Source: Bacteroidales bacterium UBA5833
GTDB taxonomy: Bacteria; Bacteroidota; Bacteroidia; Bacteroidales; Lentimicrobiaceae
DNA length: 64,000 bases
Assembly: GCA_002433025.1 (NCBI GenBank)
Contig: DJGZ01000048.1
Span: 13,741 to 77,740, forward strand
Direction of reading: 5' to 3'
The first letter of the stretch is position 1. Each line of letters opens with the position of its first letter. The notes beneath the pieces are model-generated. The model worked only from the letters and a program-made list of their open reading frames with translations, did not search any database and was not told where the DNA came from. Below are positions 40,951 through 50,363 of this stretch, in pieces. The translations under genes were made by a program, and so were the position numbers.

Positions 40951-43074
40951 TCAATAACGGATTAACCTCCTGGTCAGGACGGCGCCTCCGCTGGTACGGA
41001 GTATAATAATATATACACCTTTACCGGCGCCCGATATCGGAATATCAATGTCATTGATCCCGGCCCTGAGTGCAAAGTGCTCTTTGGCAATGCTTTGCCC
41101 CGCGCTGTTGAGAATTTCACAGGAAATGACAATAGGTTTGCTGAGTTTGAAGCTGATTCTGCTCACCTCATTCGACGGGTTAGGATATGCCTGACTTACA
41201 GCCTCCATGCCTTCGGGCAGGTTTTCGCTGATACCGTAAAGGATGTCTGACTCGTAGATAAACATCTCATTGGTTTCTGATATGCTGTTTGCATTGTTCA
41301 GCGCAATGGTCCGGAATTCCGAATCTTTTCCGAAGAGTTCGGCAAATAGTGTATAGGTTCCTTCGGAAAGAGATGTAAATTCAAAGTAGCCTTCCTGGTC
41401 GGAAATAGCCATGGCATGGTCGGTGCCGCGCCTCAGGAAAATGGGAATCGCCTCTGCCGGAACAGCGCCGCTGCCTGATTTTGTACCTGCCGCATGGTAA
41501 ATATGGCCTGAGATTTTTCCGGGGCCATATACATTGCCCAGGGTGGCGGGTACCAAATGAATGTCGGCATTGAATATGTTACCGGTCAGGTTTATTATTT
41601 GGGCATCAGCCCAGTGAACCACGTCGCCGTAGTAAGTCGGCAGGTATGATCCGGTATATTGGGATCCGAACGCAGGTTCAGCCTTAATCCGGTATTCGCC
41701 GACAGGAAGGGCCGGGAAGAAGTAATAGCCCAGGGTGTCGATCAGATCGGCAAAGATATCCACAACCTGTCCTCCCGATGTTTTAAATGCATTGACATAT
41801 CCCAGGTCCAGCGGGTAGATTCCAGCAAAGGCGGTTCCACCGGTCATAAATTCGTCCGATACCTCCAGGGCCGCAGATATCTGCATTGTCTGGTCATAAT
41901 CAATGATCTGGCCGGGACGTGTTTGGGAGTCAAAACCTGCTTTTTCAAAAGTAAGGGTATAAGTCCCGGGAACCACCTCTAGGTCGTAATTACCTTGAGG
42001 GCCGGTGAATGTCGTATAGGGGCCTGCACTCACCTGCACCCCTTCGATGGGCTGGCCGTTGCCTGCATCACTCACATGTCCGAAGAATTTTGGCGCTGCT
42101 GATACAATCATCAGGTTATATAGGGGCAATGACGCATTTCCCTGCTGTATCTCACATTGAATGGTCTGCTGATACCTGCCGGGTGTATAACCGGCAGAAC
42201 TGTAAGTTAGAGTAATTTCAGTCTGTGAAAAAGGCTGTAATACACCGGAAGCAGGCTCAACCTGTGTAATAAAATCGGATTGCGCCGAATCGGCGCTGAA
42301 AAGCACGGAAAGGTTGTTGTGCAGGTAATCCTGATTGTAAGCCACCTGCAATCCAAGGGCGGGATCCGGAGATTGAATGCCTACAGTTGCGGAATTCAAT
42401 GCGAATTCAGGAGAAAACGATTTGTAATTCAGCATGATGGACCCATTGGCGTAAATTACTGCCTGAAATGTCCCGATGCCGCTTCCAACATATCTTCTTG
42501 CATTTTCGAACTGAATCACGGTTTTATCCGGGAATTGCTGGTAATAAGCAGTGGCTGAATCGTTCATAAAGTTCAGATCGTCCCACAATACAGCAATAAA
42601 GTCCGGTGTCTGATTGTTTGTGGGAATTGGCAGATTTGCGAATGGAATCATGAAATCGCTGAATTGAATCAGCCCGTTGGAACTGACCCAGAATTCATTC
42701 CGGAGCATACCGTAATAAAGAAAGTCAAACCCGATGGGGAAAGGGCCGGCCCTGTTGTCATCCGACAAACCGGTGATTTCGGTGCCTGAATCTGAAATGT
42801 CAATCCAGGTGTATGAAAAACCGGCTTCGTCGCTGTCAATCCATTGATAGCCAAACACGTCAGGGCCTCCACTGTTCCTGATGACAAACTCAGGAAAACT
42901 GAACGAAATATTGTCAGCAGTCTGGTTAATCACCATAGTGGTTACGGTAGTGTCAGAACCGGGAAGTAATCTGGCAGACAGGCTGGCCGGACTGATCAGG
43001 ATTCCGGGGTTCTGTGCCGGCAGTGTACTGCATGCTACCATGATCAGTACTGTAAAGAGCAGAAGTTTTTTCAT
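40951..43074 (-). CDS. T9SS cargo protein with repeated carboxypeptidase-regulatory-like domains
   Basis: A 707-residue secreted protein. The start at ATG 43074 gives a signal peptide (MKKLLLFTVLIMVACSTLPAQ). Residues about 75-250 look like the domain seen in many Bacteroidota surface proteins with GFDFLYYGMLRNEFWVSSNGLIQF and FIAVLWDDLNF. Two carboxypeptidase-regulatory-like domains follow (FFGHVSDAGNGQPIEGVQVSAG at about 325; GHIYHAAGTKS at about 525). The last 80 residues are a type A T9SS sorting domain (AYPNPSNEVSRISF, GIND, VYIIILRTSGGAVLTRRLIRY). It is exported through the T9SS and probably anchored or released at the surface. It is the third gene of the ECF sigma operon. Confidence 0.85.
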   Translation of the reverse strand: MKKLLLFTVLIMVACSTLPAQNPGILISPASLSARLLPGSDTTVTTMVINQTADNISFSFPEFVIRNSGGPDVFGYQWIDSDEAGFSYTWIDISDSGTEITGLSDDNRAGPFPIGFDFLYYGMLRNEFWVSSNGLIQFSDFMIPFANLPIPTNNQTPDFIAVLWDDLNFMNDSATAYYQQFPDKTVIQFENARRYVGSGIGTFQAVIYANGSIMLNYKSFSPEFALNSATVGIQSPDPALGLQVAYNQDYLHNNLSVLFSADSAQSDFITQVEPASGVLQPFSQTEITLTYSSAGYTPGRYQQTIQCEIQQGNASLPLYNLMIVSAAPKFFGHVSDAGNGQPIEGVQVSAGPYTTFTGPQGNYDLEVVPGTYTLTFEKAGFDSQTRPGQIIDYDQTMQISAALEVSDEFMTGGTAFAGIYPLDLGYVNAFKTSGGQVVDIFADLIDTLGYYFFPALPVGEYRIKAEPAFGSQYTGSYLPTYYGDVVHWADAQIINLTGNIFNADIHLVPATLGNVYGPGKISGHIYHAAGTKSGSGAVPAEAIPIFLRRGTDHAMAISDQEGYFEFTSLSEGTYTLFAELFGKDSEFRTIALNNANSISETNEMFIYESDILYGISENLPEGMEAVSQAYPNPSNEVSRISFKLSKPIVISCEILNSAGQSIAKEHFALRAGINDIDIPISGAGKGVYIIILRTSGGAVLTRRLIRY

Positions 43075-43141
43075 GGGACTGTGATGGGTTATGTTTTCTA
43101 GTAGCTGTTTCAATAAAGGGTGAATTAGTGAAAGAAAAGTT

Positions 43142-44446
43142 TCATTTCAGCGGGAATAATTTGTAATAAGCACTGAACCTGACCTGGAATGCCGTGAAGC
43201 CATCAGCCGGTTTGTCGGAGAACCGGAGGAAATGATGCGTAAGCAGGGGCTCGAATTGCAGTCCGAACTGCTGGTTCAACGCATATTCCAGTTTGAGGCC
43301 GCCACCCAGGCTCAGGTAGCTTTCCGGGGCTTCCTGGTGTTCCAGAATGGTGGAAACGAGCCTTGATGATTCAACATTGAATGCGCTATAGTGCATCTTT
43401 TTATTCCTCATCAGATGTAAGGCGCCGCGGGAGCAAACAAACAGGGAGAGGTTACGAACTGTTGCAATTTTGTAAGAAATCTCCATGGGGATATCCAGGT
43501 AGGCGTATTTCCTGTGAACCACTTCATTCAGGCTGTGGTCAACGGAGTCGTATATTTCAACAGTCGTGGTGAAGTAATAGGTCTGGCCCGATGCCGGATC
43601 ATAGTAAACCGAATCCACATAGGGGTAGGAAAAGATCAGCTCGTTGGTTTTGTATTGGTAAACAAGGTTTGTTTTATTTGAAATAAGGGAGGTTCCTATG
43701 CCGGTTGCGATGTTCATCCGGTTCAGTCGAAGGTCGAGGCTGAGGAATGTGCTACGGATCATTTCGCCGGGGCCGGAACCGGAAGGGAAATCTGCTGCCA
43801 GGCCTGCACGAACCAGCCATTCAGGCGTTGTCCCGCTGAAGGGATTGCAGTCATCACCATGCTTCCTTAATTTCATCCTGTTTCCGGTATTTGAAAATGC
43901 AATGCCTGCAACCCTGCAAAAAGGCATGAAGGACAGGTCTTTGTCATTGATCAGATACTGAACACTCGCGGCTGATTCATTGAATGCCTGAACAAAGCTG
44001 ATTTTATTTCCGGCTGATGTAACGGGCTGATCAGTGACGGTTTCTGAATGACCTGGCAGAAGGGCTGTCAGGCTTTCTTTTTCAGGAATACGTTTATCTG
44101 TCCCCGTTTCCCGAAGGTCCGTCTGTTTGTGTAAATTCAGCGCAGGCTGTTTTGCAGTTTCCCGCACAGGCTGTTCCATGAAGGGGAGATATTTCGATGC
44201 AAGAAAAATTACGAACAGAACGGTTGCCGCTGTGAACAGGGTTGTTGTGAGCAGCCGGCCTGATCTGATTCCGGCGGCCGAAGATACCGACGACCAGGCT
44301 CCGGCAGGTGCTGGATGCACAGGAAGTTCTGCTGACAGCGGTTTGTCCATCTGCCAACGGATTTCCTCCCACACAAAGTCTCCGGGACTGTGGATGGGCA
44401 GGTCACTCACTGCCTTTTTAAGGCTGCCGGCATTTATTTCATTCAT
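43142..44446 (-). CDS. Sigma-factor partner: cytoplasmic N-terminus, one TM, barrel-like C-terminus
   Basis: A 434-residue protein starting inside the ECF sigma gene (8-bp overlap), the position of an anti-sigma factor. Residues 1-62 are soluble and could bind sigma (FVWEEIRWQMDK), residues 65-88 form one membrane segment (LLTTTLFTAATVLFVIFLASKY), 90-150 are low-complexity, and 170-434 show alternating amphipathic strands with the look of an outer-membrane porin-like domain (YLDIPMEISYKIA, YLSLGGGLKLEYALNQQFGLQFEPL, VRFSAYYKLFPLK). A fusion of an inner-membrane anchor with a barrel-like domain is odd; it could connect both membranes or sense envelope state in the periplasm. No zinc-anti-sigma motif is seen. 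Confidence 0.65.
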   Translation of the reverse strand: MNEINAGSLKKAVSDLPIHSPGDFVWEEIRWQMDKPLSAELPVHPAPAGAWSSVSSAAGIRSGRLLTTTLFTAATVLFVIFLASKYLPFMEQPVRETAKQPALNLHKQTDLRETGTDKRIPEKESLTALLPGHSETVTDQPVTSAGNKISFVQAFNESAASVQYLINDKDLSFMPFCRVAGIAFSNTGNRMKLRKHGDDCNPFSGTTPEWLVRAGLAADFPSGSGPGEMIRSTFLSLDLRLNRMNIATGIGTSLISNKTNLVYQYKTNELIFSYPYVDSVYYDPASGQTYYFTTTVEIYDSVDHSLNEVVHRKYAYLDIPMEISYKIATVRNLSLFVCSRGALHLMRNKKMHYSAFNVESSRLVSTILEHQEAPESYLSLGGGLKLEYALNQQFGLQFEPLLTHHFLRFSDKPADGFTAFQVRFSAYYKLFPLK

Positions 44447-45005
44447 AGTCTTTTCCGTAGTCTGTCAATCGTTTTCTCAGTAGCTGCCTTGCCCTGAAAA
44501 GCCTGATTTTTGAAGTCCCGACCGGAATGTCAAGCATCAGGGCCGTTTCTTTATGGGTATATCCCTCGACTTCGAGCAGCAGGAATATCACCCTGTAAGC
44601 GTCAGGCAGGGATAAAATGGCTTTTTCAAGATCGTTGGAATTGATCCATGCAGGCCAGACAACCGGTTCGGAATCAGGTATATTTGTGTCATTTCCTGTA
44701 GGGGTGCGATTCAGCGACTTTAATTTTTTCAGGGCAGAACGTACGGTAATTGTTTTGATCCAGGCGCCCAGGGTTGATTCCCCCCTGAAGTCCTGAATAT
44801 CGCGGAACACCTGTATAAAACTCTCCTGTAATGCATCATGGGCTTCATCCTGATCGTTGAGTATCCGCAGGGCAATGGTATACATGGCATCCTTGTAAAG
44901 ATCAAAAAGCTTCTTCTGTGCTTTGTAATCTTTTCGGATGCAGTCACGAACCAGCGTGATTTCATCAGGCGCCGGGCAGGTTGTTCCTGAGTTCGAAAAT
45001 TTCAA
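44439..45005 (-). CDS. ECF-type RNA polymerase sigma factor
   Basis: A 188-residue sigma-70-family protein. Region 2 (about 20-90) contains KLFDLYKDAMYTIALRILNDQDEAHDALQESFIQVFRDIQDF (split) and the -10-recognition helices with LGAWIKTITVRSALKK; region 4 (about 125-180) contains LPDAYRVIFLLLEVEGYTHKETALMLDIPVGTSKIRLFRARQLL (split). The start codon is TTG at 45005, with another TTG six codons upstream; there is no ATG in reach. It overlaps the following gene by 8 bp, the usual sigma/anti-sigma arrangement. The target genes are unknown, possibly including the T9SS cargo gene of the same operon. Confidence 0.93.
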   Translation of the reverse strand: MKFSNSGTTCPAPDEITLVRDCIRKDYKAQKKLFDLYKDAMYTIALRILNDQDEAHDALQESFIQVFRDIQDFRGESTLGAWIKTITVRSALKKLKSLNRTPTGNDTNIPDSEPVVWPAWINSNDLEKAILSLPDAYRVIFLLLEVEGYTHKETALMLDIPVGTSKIRLFRARQLLRKRLTDYGKDYE

Positions 45006-45304
45006 ATGATACCGTTTTGGACAAGCCTTATATTTAAAGGGTATTCAGGGTGTGAAAAGGTTTCAGTAAGTTGAAAATTTTCCGGAAAATGTTTCAGATG
45101 GCTAAAATTCAGTTTATTACCGGCCTGTTTCACCTGTACAAATCTAATGATTATCCGGTAATCATTTACGCTTTGCTTAGGCTGTTCATCGCTGCCGCGT
45201 ATTTTTTATCCGCCTGATTTACTGTCAGAAACCGGTATTTACGGTTCAGGGTGGAACGAATTGGGAGATAATGGTTAATTTTACATTCTGTTCCGCTTTA
45301 CACC

Positions 45305-47233
45305 ATGAAAAAATACAGTATACCTGTAGTTGTTTTATCGATGTTCCTGTGTCTGGGTGCCGGTATGGGGCAGGCTCAGGTAACTATTGGCTCGGGAGTG
45401 GATCACTGCTGCAGCAAGCCAACCCTGCTGAAACGGCAGGTTGTTGACAACAGGGAGCAGCAAGCCTGGAATTATGATGTGGACTACCTCAGGTTTATCC
45501 TCGATATTGATCCTGCGCTTGAGCCGATCATTGGGGCGGTGCTGACCAGGCTGATCCTTACCGGAGAGGCTGCCAACGGACTGAGGATGGAGCTGAGCAC
45601 CGCGCTAACGGTTGATTCGGTGCGATGCAATGGTGCTGTGACCGGGTTTCTGCACAACGGGGATTACAACCTGCTGATCAGCCTGCCTGCCGAAGCCCGG
45701 AAGGGAGAAATGCTGGAAGTGGAAGTGTATTATCATGGCATTCCCCCTTCCGGTGAAGGATTTGGATCGGTCGGCCGGGGTGAGCACGCCGGGATTCCGG
45801 CTTTCTGGACCTTGTCGGAGCCTTATGGCTGCCGCGACTGGTGGCCGGGGAAAAATGACCTGACCGACAAGGCCGACTCCATTGATGTTATCGTGAGATC
45901 GCCGGATATATACCGCACAGCATCAAACGGACTGTTGGTGAAGGATGAGGTGAACAATCACATCCGCACCTGCCACTGGAAACACCGTTACCCGATTGTG
46001 CCTTATCTGATTGCCGTGGCTGTGACTAATTACGAGGTATATGACGAAACCGCATATCCCGCAGGCATTCCTGTACTGATTCAGAATTACGTATACCCGG
46101 AGGCCCTGGCGCAGACCATGCAGTATACAGCGCAAACGGCCATGATTATGGAGCTTTTCAGTGATCTGTTCGGGATATATCCGTTTGCCGTTGAAAAATA
46201 CGGACACGCCCAGTTCGGATGGGGCGGAGGAATGGAGCACCAGACCATGTCGTTTATGGGGCGCTTCGATTATGAGATCATTGCGCATGAACTGGCCCAT
46301 CAGTGGTTTGGAAACACCATTACGCTGAATTCCTGGCAGGATATCTGGCTGAACGAGGGTTTTGCCACTTACCTTGCCGGGATGTCGTACCAGTACTTTT
46401 TCGACGGGTATTACTGGCCTTTCTGGAAATCGCAGGCCATCGAATATGTAACCTCCGAACCCGGGGGTAGTGTGTTTTGCGAAGATACTGCCAATGTGGA
46501 AAGGCTGTTCAGTCCAAGGCTCAGTTACTACAAAGGGGCGTTGCTGCTTCACATGCTCAGGTGGATTATGGGCGACGAAGCGTTTTTTAAGGCCTGCCGG
46601 AACTACCTGAATGATCCCGAACTGAGATACGGCTTTGCCGGCACCGGCGACCTGAAGGCCCATCTGGAAACAATGCACGGGCGGGACCTTACGTGGTTTT
46701 TCGACGATTGGCTCTATGGCGAAGGATTTCCATCCTGGCATGTCCGGTGTACCCGGCTGGCGGGAGAGGATTACGAAATTGAGCTGACACAGCAGCAGTC
46801 CCATCCTTCCGTTGAGTTCTTCGAACTGCCGGTGGCCATACAATTCAGGGGAGGGGATAGGGATACAACAATAGTATTTGATCACAGGTATAATAATCAG
46901 TCCTGGATGATTTATCCCGGCTTTATTATTGACAGCGTGAAATTAGACCCTGAGCGCTGGCTGGTTTCCGCAGGTAATACCTTCGAACCGGCCGGATCGC
47001 CTGTCAGTACGAATGTTTATCCCAATCCTGCTTACGACCGCCTGCGTGTTGCTCTTACTGCGGAGCCTGAGGCGGTAAGTGTTGCTGATCTTTCAGGGAG
47101 AGAAATTAAGCTGAAGTATCTCCGTGAAGGTTCGGGACTTACCTTTGATCTTAAAGATCTGGCGCCTGGTTTGTACCTGTTGCAGATAAAAAACAAGGAA
47201 GGGTTGACAGTGAAGAAGTTTGTAAAGCGATAA
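45305..47233 (+). CDS. Secreted M1-family aminopeptidase with T9SS sorting domain
   Basis: A 642-residue zinc aminopeptidase exported through the T9SS. Signal peptide ends near MGQAQ (residue 25). The M1 catalytic core shows HELAHQWFG (H328, E329, H332) and the third zinc ligand E351 in WLNEGF (HExxH-x18-E), and a substrate motif GGGMEHQ in place of the standard GAMEN. Residues about 565-642 form a type A sorting domain (VYPNPAYDRLRVALTAEP, GREIKLKYL, DLAPGLYLLQIKNKEGLTVKKFVKR). It probably degrades extracellular peptides. It is 27 bp before the CotH-family gene and likely co-transcribed. Confidence 0.9.
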   Translation: MKKYSIPVVVLSMFLCLGAGMGQAQVTIGSGVDHCCSKPTLLKRQVVDNREQQAWNYDVDYLRFILDIDPALEPIIGAVLTRLILTGEAANGLRMELSTALTVDSVRCNGAVTGFLHNGDYNLLISLPAEARKGEMLEVEVYYHGIPPSGEGFGSVGRGEHAGIPAFWTLSEPYGCRDWWPGKNDLTDKADSIDVIVRSPDIYRTASNGLLVKDEVNNHIRTCHWKHRYPIVPYLIAVAVTNYEVYDETAYPAGIPVLIQNYVYPEALAQTMQYTAQTAMIMELFSDLFGIYPFAVEKYGHAQFGWGGGMEHQTMSFMGRFDYEIIAHELAHQWFGNTITLNSWQDIWLNEGFATYLAGMSYQYFFDGYYWPFWKSQAIEYVTSEPGGSVFCEDTANVERLFSPRLSYYKGALLLHMLRWIMGDEAFFKACRNYLNDPELRYGFAGTGDLKAHLETMHGRDLTWFFDDWLYGEGFPSWHVRCTRLAGEDYEIELTQQQSHPSVEFFELPVAIQFRGGDRDTTIVFDHRYNNQSWMIYPGFIIDSVKLDPERWLVSAGNTFEPAGSPVSTNVYPNPAYDRLRVALTAEPEAVSVADLSGREIKLKYLREGSGLTFDLKDLAPGLYLLQIKNKEGLTVKKFVKR

Positions 47234-47260
47234 GTCAGGGAGTTTGTTAAATAATAGTAA

Positions 47261-49615
47261 ATGGATACATTGAAGTGTGTGTTGAGCCGTGTGAGTTTTT
47301 TGCTTCTTTTTGCCTTAATTCAGGGCGGAACAAAAGCGCAGACTTATGATACAATTTCCAATTGGGACGGAATTGCCCGTGAATGGTACATCTCAACCGG
47401 CACCGGCGGGTATGCCGGGAATCCATTGCCTGATGCCGTGAATAATTCTGAAGGATGTTTCAGGGTAGTTACGGGTTCTGGTTTGTACGACTTTATGATC
47501 TGCGATCTTGACGGACCGGTGAATTTTGATGAAAATCCCCGGTACAGGATCAAGGTACTGGCTCCTTCTTCCGGTGGGCATGTGGTGCTGAAATTTGAGA
47601 ATTACAACAATACAGCATCTCAGGAGATGCTGATGACCCCGGTGCCCGGGCAATGGACCGACCTTGTTTTTGATTTCAGCGGACTGAGCTACAATAACCT
47701 GACCCGGATGGTGATTTTTTATGATTTTATGGGAACCGCTGCCGGAAAGGAGTGGTTTATCGATGACGTGTTGTCAGAGACTCCCGGTCCGCTTACACTG
47801 GAATCGCACCTGCCCATTTTTGTGATCAATACCTTTGGGGTTCCTATTCAGGATGAGCCCAAGATTGACGGACATCTTGGCATTATCGACAATGGCGCGG
47901 GCAATATGAATAATCTCAACGATCCTTATAATCACTATGACGGGGCGATCGGCATTGAGATACGGGGACAGTCCTCACAAATGTTTCCGAAAAAATCCTA
48001 TTCTTTTGAAACGCGTACCGCCTCAGGCAGCAACCTGAATGTGCCCCTGCTCGGGATGCCTCAGGAGAATGACTGGGTTTTGTATGCCCCATACTCCGAC
48101 AAGTCGATGCTGCGCAATGTGGTTACTTTTGCCATGGCCCGCAGGATGGAAGGATATGTGACCCGGACGCGCTTCTGCGAGGTTGTTGTCAACAATGATT
48201 ACAAGGGCGTGTATGTGCTGATGGAAAGAATCAAACGGGATGCAAACCGGGTGGATATCGCCACCCTCAATCCTGATGAAGTCTCAGGGGATGATGTCAC
48301 CGGAGGTTATATCCTCAGGGTGGATAAGCTGGATCCTGATTATATCCCGGACATGGATGGCTGGGTCTCTTCCGTAAATCCAACCTATCCGCAGGCGGTA
48401 CCTGTTACATTCCAGTATTTCTATCCGAAGAACGACGAGATCGTTCAGCCCCAGCGCGCATACATCCGCGATTTTGTGACCGCCGCCGAAGCGGCGCTCG
48501 CGGGGAATAACTTCCTGAGCAGGACGGAAGGTTATATTAGGTACCTGGACCTGCCTTCTTTTGTCGATTTTATGCTCCTGAACGAGATTTCGAAAGAGGT
48601 AGACAAGTACAAGTACAGTACATATTTCTACAAACATAAGGACAGTGACGGCGGAAAACTGTTTGCAGGTCCACCCTGGGACTTTAACCTGGGTTACGGC
48701 AATGTGGATTACTGGCCCGAGGGGCTGAGCACTTCCGGCTGGCTGTATGCTACCGTTACCAGCGGCAATCCTGGTATGATGTACTGGTGGAAGCGGCTGA
48801 TGGATGACAGCTATTTCAGGGACCTGGCGAAAACGCGGTGGCAGATGCTCCGGCAGACCACCCTTACGAATGCTTACATCCATTCCGTGATTGATTCGCT
48901 CGTGGAGCATATCGGCGATGCAAAAGAAAGAAACTACCAGCGCTGGCCCATTCTGGGGCAGTATGTATGGCCAAACTACAACTGGCAGAACAACACCTAT
49001 GCGGATGAGGTGGACTATTTTGAGGATTTCCTTTTCGACCGCCTTGCCTGGATGGATTACAATATGCCGGGAAGCTCACTGGCTCCATGGGCCGGAATTT
49101 ATGCGGAGGGCAACCGCATCCGGGTACAGTTGTATGGCGATTATTTCAGGACGGACAAGCTCCGGAAGGAGTTCTTTTCATTAAATAATGCGCCCGGAAT
49201 AATCAATATTCAGCAGGTTATATATATTGATGCTTCCTGCTGCGATCTTCTGCTTTCGGCCGATCCTGCTGCATTTCCTGCAATATCCGTAAATATCGGC
49301 AATGCCGCCGTGAATTCCTGGGACGACATCGTCAGCAGTACGCTGGCAGCCAGCGGAGTGCCGGGAGCGGACGCAGGCCCGGAAAATGTCAGTGTGGGCT
49401 ATTCCCCCGGTTTACTAAGCATAAGTTGCCGGACTCCTGAACTGTTGCCGGAAAAATGCGAAATCTACAACGTGTCAGGGCAACTGTTTGCCTCCGTAAG
49501 GCTGGATAAATGTGCCCTGAATTCCATACCGGTACAACTCAGTCCGGGTATCTGGATATTGAGGTTAACAGGCCGGAATACACAGTTGGTTAAACGGTTT
49601 GTTGTTGCATTATAA
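47261..49615 (+). CDS. CotH-family kinase-like secreted protein with T9SS sorting domain
   Basis: A 784-residue exported protein. Signal peptide ends near TKAQ (residue 27), followed by a beta-sandwich (about 28-175, carbohydrate-binding-like) and a CotH domain (about 215-565): IEIRGQSSQMFPKKSYSFE, LYAPYSDKSMLRNVVTFAM, GVYVLMERIKRD, GGYILRVDKLD, and the catalytic-like GGKLFAGPPWDFNLGYGN. CotH proteins have been shown to be atypical kinases in Bacillus spores. The last 75 residues are a divergent T9SS sorting domain ending QLVKRFVVAL. Downstream of the M1 aminopeptidase, 27 bp apart, probably one transcript. Confidence 0.88.
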   Translation: MDTLKCVLSRVSFLLLFALIQGGTKAQTYDTISNWDGIAREWYISTGTGGYAGNPLPDAVNNSEGCFRVVTGSGLYDFMICDLDGPVNFDENPRYRIKVLAPSSGGHVVLKFENYNNTASQEMLMTPVPGQWTDLVFDFSGLSYNNLTRMVIFYDFMGTAAGKEWFIDDVLSETPGPLTLESHLPIFVINTFGVPIQDEPKIDGHLGIIDNGAGNMNNLNDPYNHYDGAIGIEIRGQSSQMFPKKSYSFETRTASGSNLNVPLLGMPQENDWVLYAPYSDKSMLRNVVTFAMARRMEGYVTRTRFCEVVVNNDYKGVYVLMERIKRDANRVDIATLNPDEVSGDDVTGGYILRVDKLDPDYIPDMDGWVSSVNPTYPQAVPVTFQYFYPKNDEIVQPQRAYIRDFVTAAEAALAGNNFLSRTEGYIRYLDLPSFVDFMLLNEISKEVDKYKYSTYFYKHKDSDGGKLFAGPPWDFNLGYGNVDYWPEGLSTSGWLYATVTSGNPGMMYWWKRLMDDSYFRDLAKTRWQMLRQTTLTNAYIHSVIDSLVEHIGDAKERNYQRWPILGQYVWPNYNWQNNTYADEVDYFEDFLFDRLAWMDYNMPGSSLAPWAGIYAEGNRIRVQLYGDYFRTDKLRKEFFSLNNAPGIINIQQVIYIDASCCDLLLSADPAAFPAISVNIGNAAVNSWDDIVSSTLAASGVPGADAGPENVSVGYSPGLLSISCRTPELLPEKCEIYNVSGQLFASVRLDKCALNSIPVQLSPGIWILRLTGRNTQLVKRFVVAL

Positions 49616-49656
49616 CTGCCCGGAATTCTGGTTACACCTACGGGAACGGCAATGAA

Positions 49657-50277
49657 TTAACTGCCCGGCAGCACCGGAAAGGTAAATCCCTTATTGCTGA
49701 ACGCTTCAAGAAACCTGGGCAGCGCGTAGAACATCCGGTCTGCGGCTTTCAGGCTGTCGTGAAACACCACGATACTTCCTGCTGCAGTATAATGCAGTGC
49801 ATTTTCAAGCACCTTATCCGAACTGCTTTCCCTGTCGAAATCGCCGGTGATGACCGACCACATTATGATCCTGTAGTCTTTGCGGATAGGCGCAATGTAA
49901 GAGGGCCTGATCCTTCCGTAAGGAGGCCTGAACAGTTTGCTTTTTACGTAATTGCTGCAGTTTTCTATGTCGTTCAGGTATTCAGGCAGGGGCGTTTTCC
50001 ATCCGTTGAGATGGCGGAAGGTGTGATTGCCCGTTGCATGTCCCGCCTCGAGTACCTGCCGGTACACCCCCGGATTTTTCCTGACATTGTCCCCCACGCA
50101 GAAGAAAGTGGCTTTTGCCCCGTATTGACCAAGGATGCTGAGTACGCCGGGGGTAATTTCAGGTACAGGCCCGTCGTCGAAAGTAAGAAAGATCTCCTTT
50201 TCTGCGCCGGGGACACTCCAGGTCAGATTTTTCCGGGTGAGGGCGCGCAGCAGGGTAGGAGACTTGGAGAGATACAT
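49657..50277 (-). CDS. Polysaccharide deacetylase (NodB-like)
   Basis: A 206-residue NodB-homology (CE4) enzyme. Motifs of the fold are visible: TFDDGP (D34, D35), H84 and H88 in GNHTFRH, RPPYGR, DFD around 145, and a catalytic histidine H172 in IVVFHDS. It removes acetyl groups from sugars such as N-acetylglucosamine in peptidoglycan or exopolysaccharide. There is no clear signal peptide; the N-terminal hydrophobic stretch is short. It lies 86 bp after the DUF2723 gene on the same strand. Confidence 0.93.
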   Translation of the reverse strand: MYLSKSPTLLRALTRKNLTWSVPGAEKEIFLTFDDGPVPEITPGVLSILGQYGAKATFFCVGDNVRKNPGVYRQVLEAGHATGNHTFRHLNGWKTPLPEYLNDIENCSNYVKSKLFRPPYGRIRPSYIAPIRKDYRIIMWSVITGDFDRESSSDKVLENALHYTAAGSIVVFHDSLKAADRMFYALPRFLEAFSNKGFTFPVLPGS

Positions 50278-50363
50278 GATTAACTGATTCTTAATGAATT
50301 AATTGCCTGTATGACTTTTCAGGCATACATGCGGTTGTTTCTGTAAGGCTTATCCGGGCTGAA

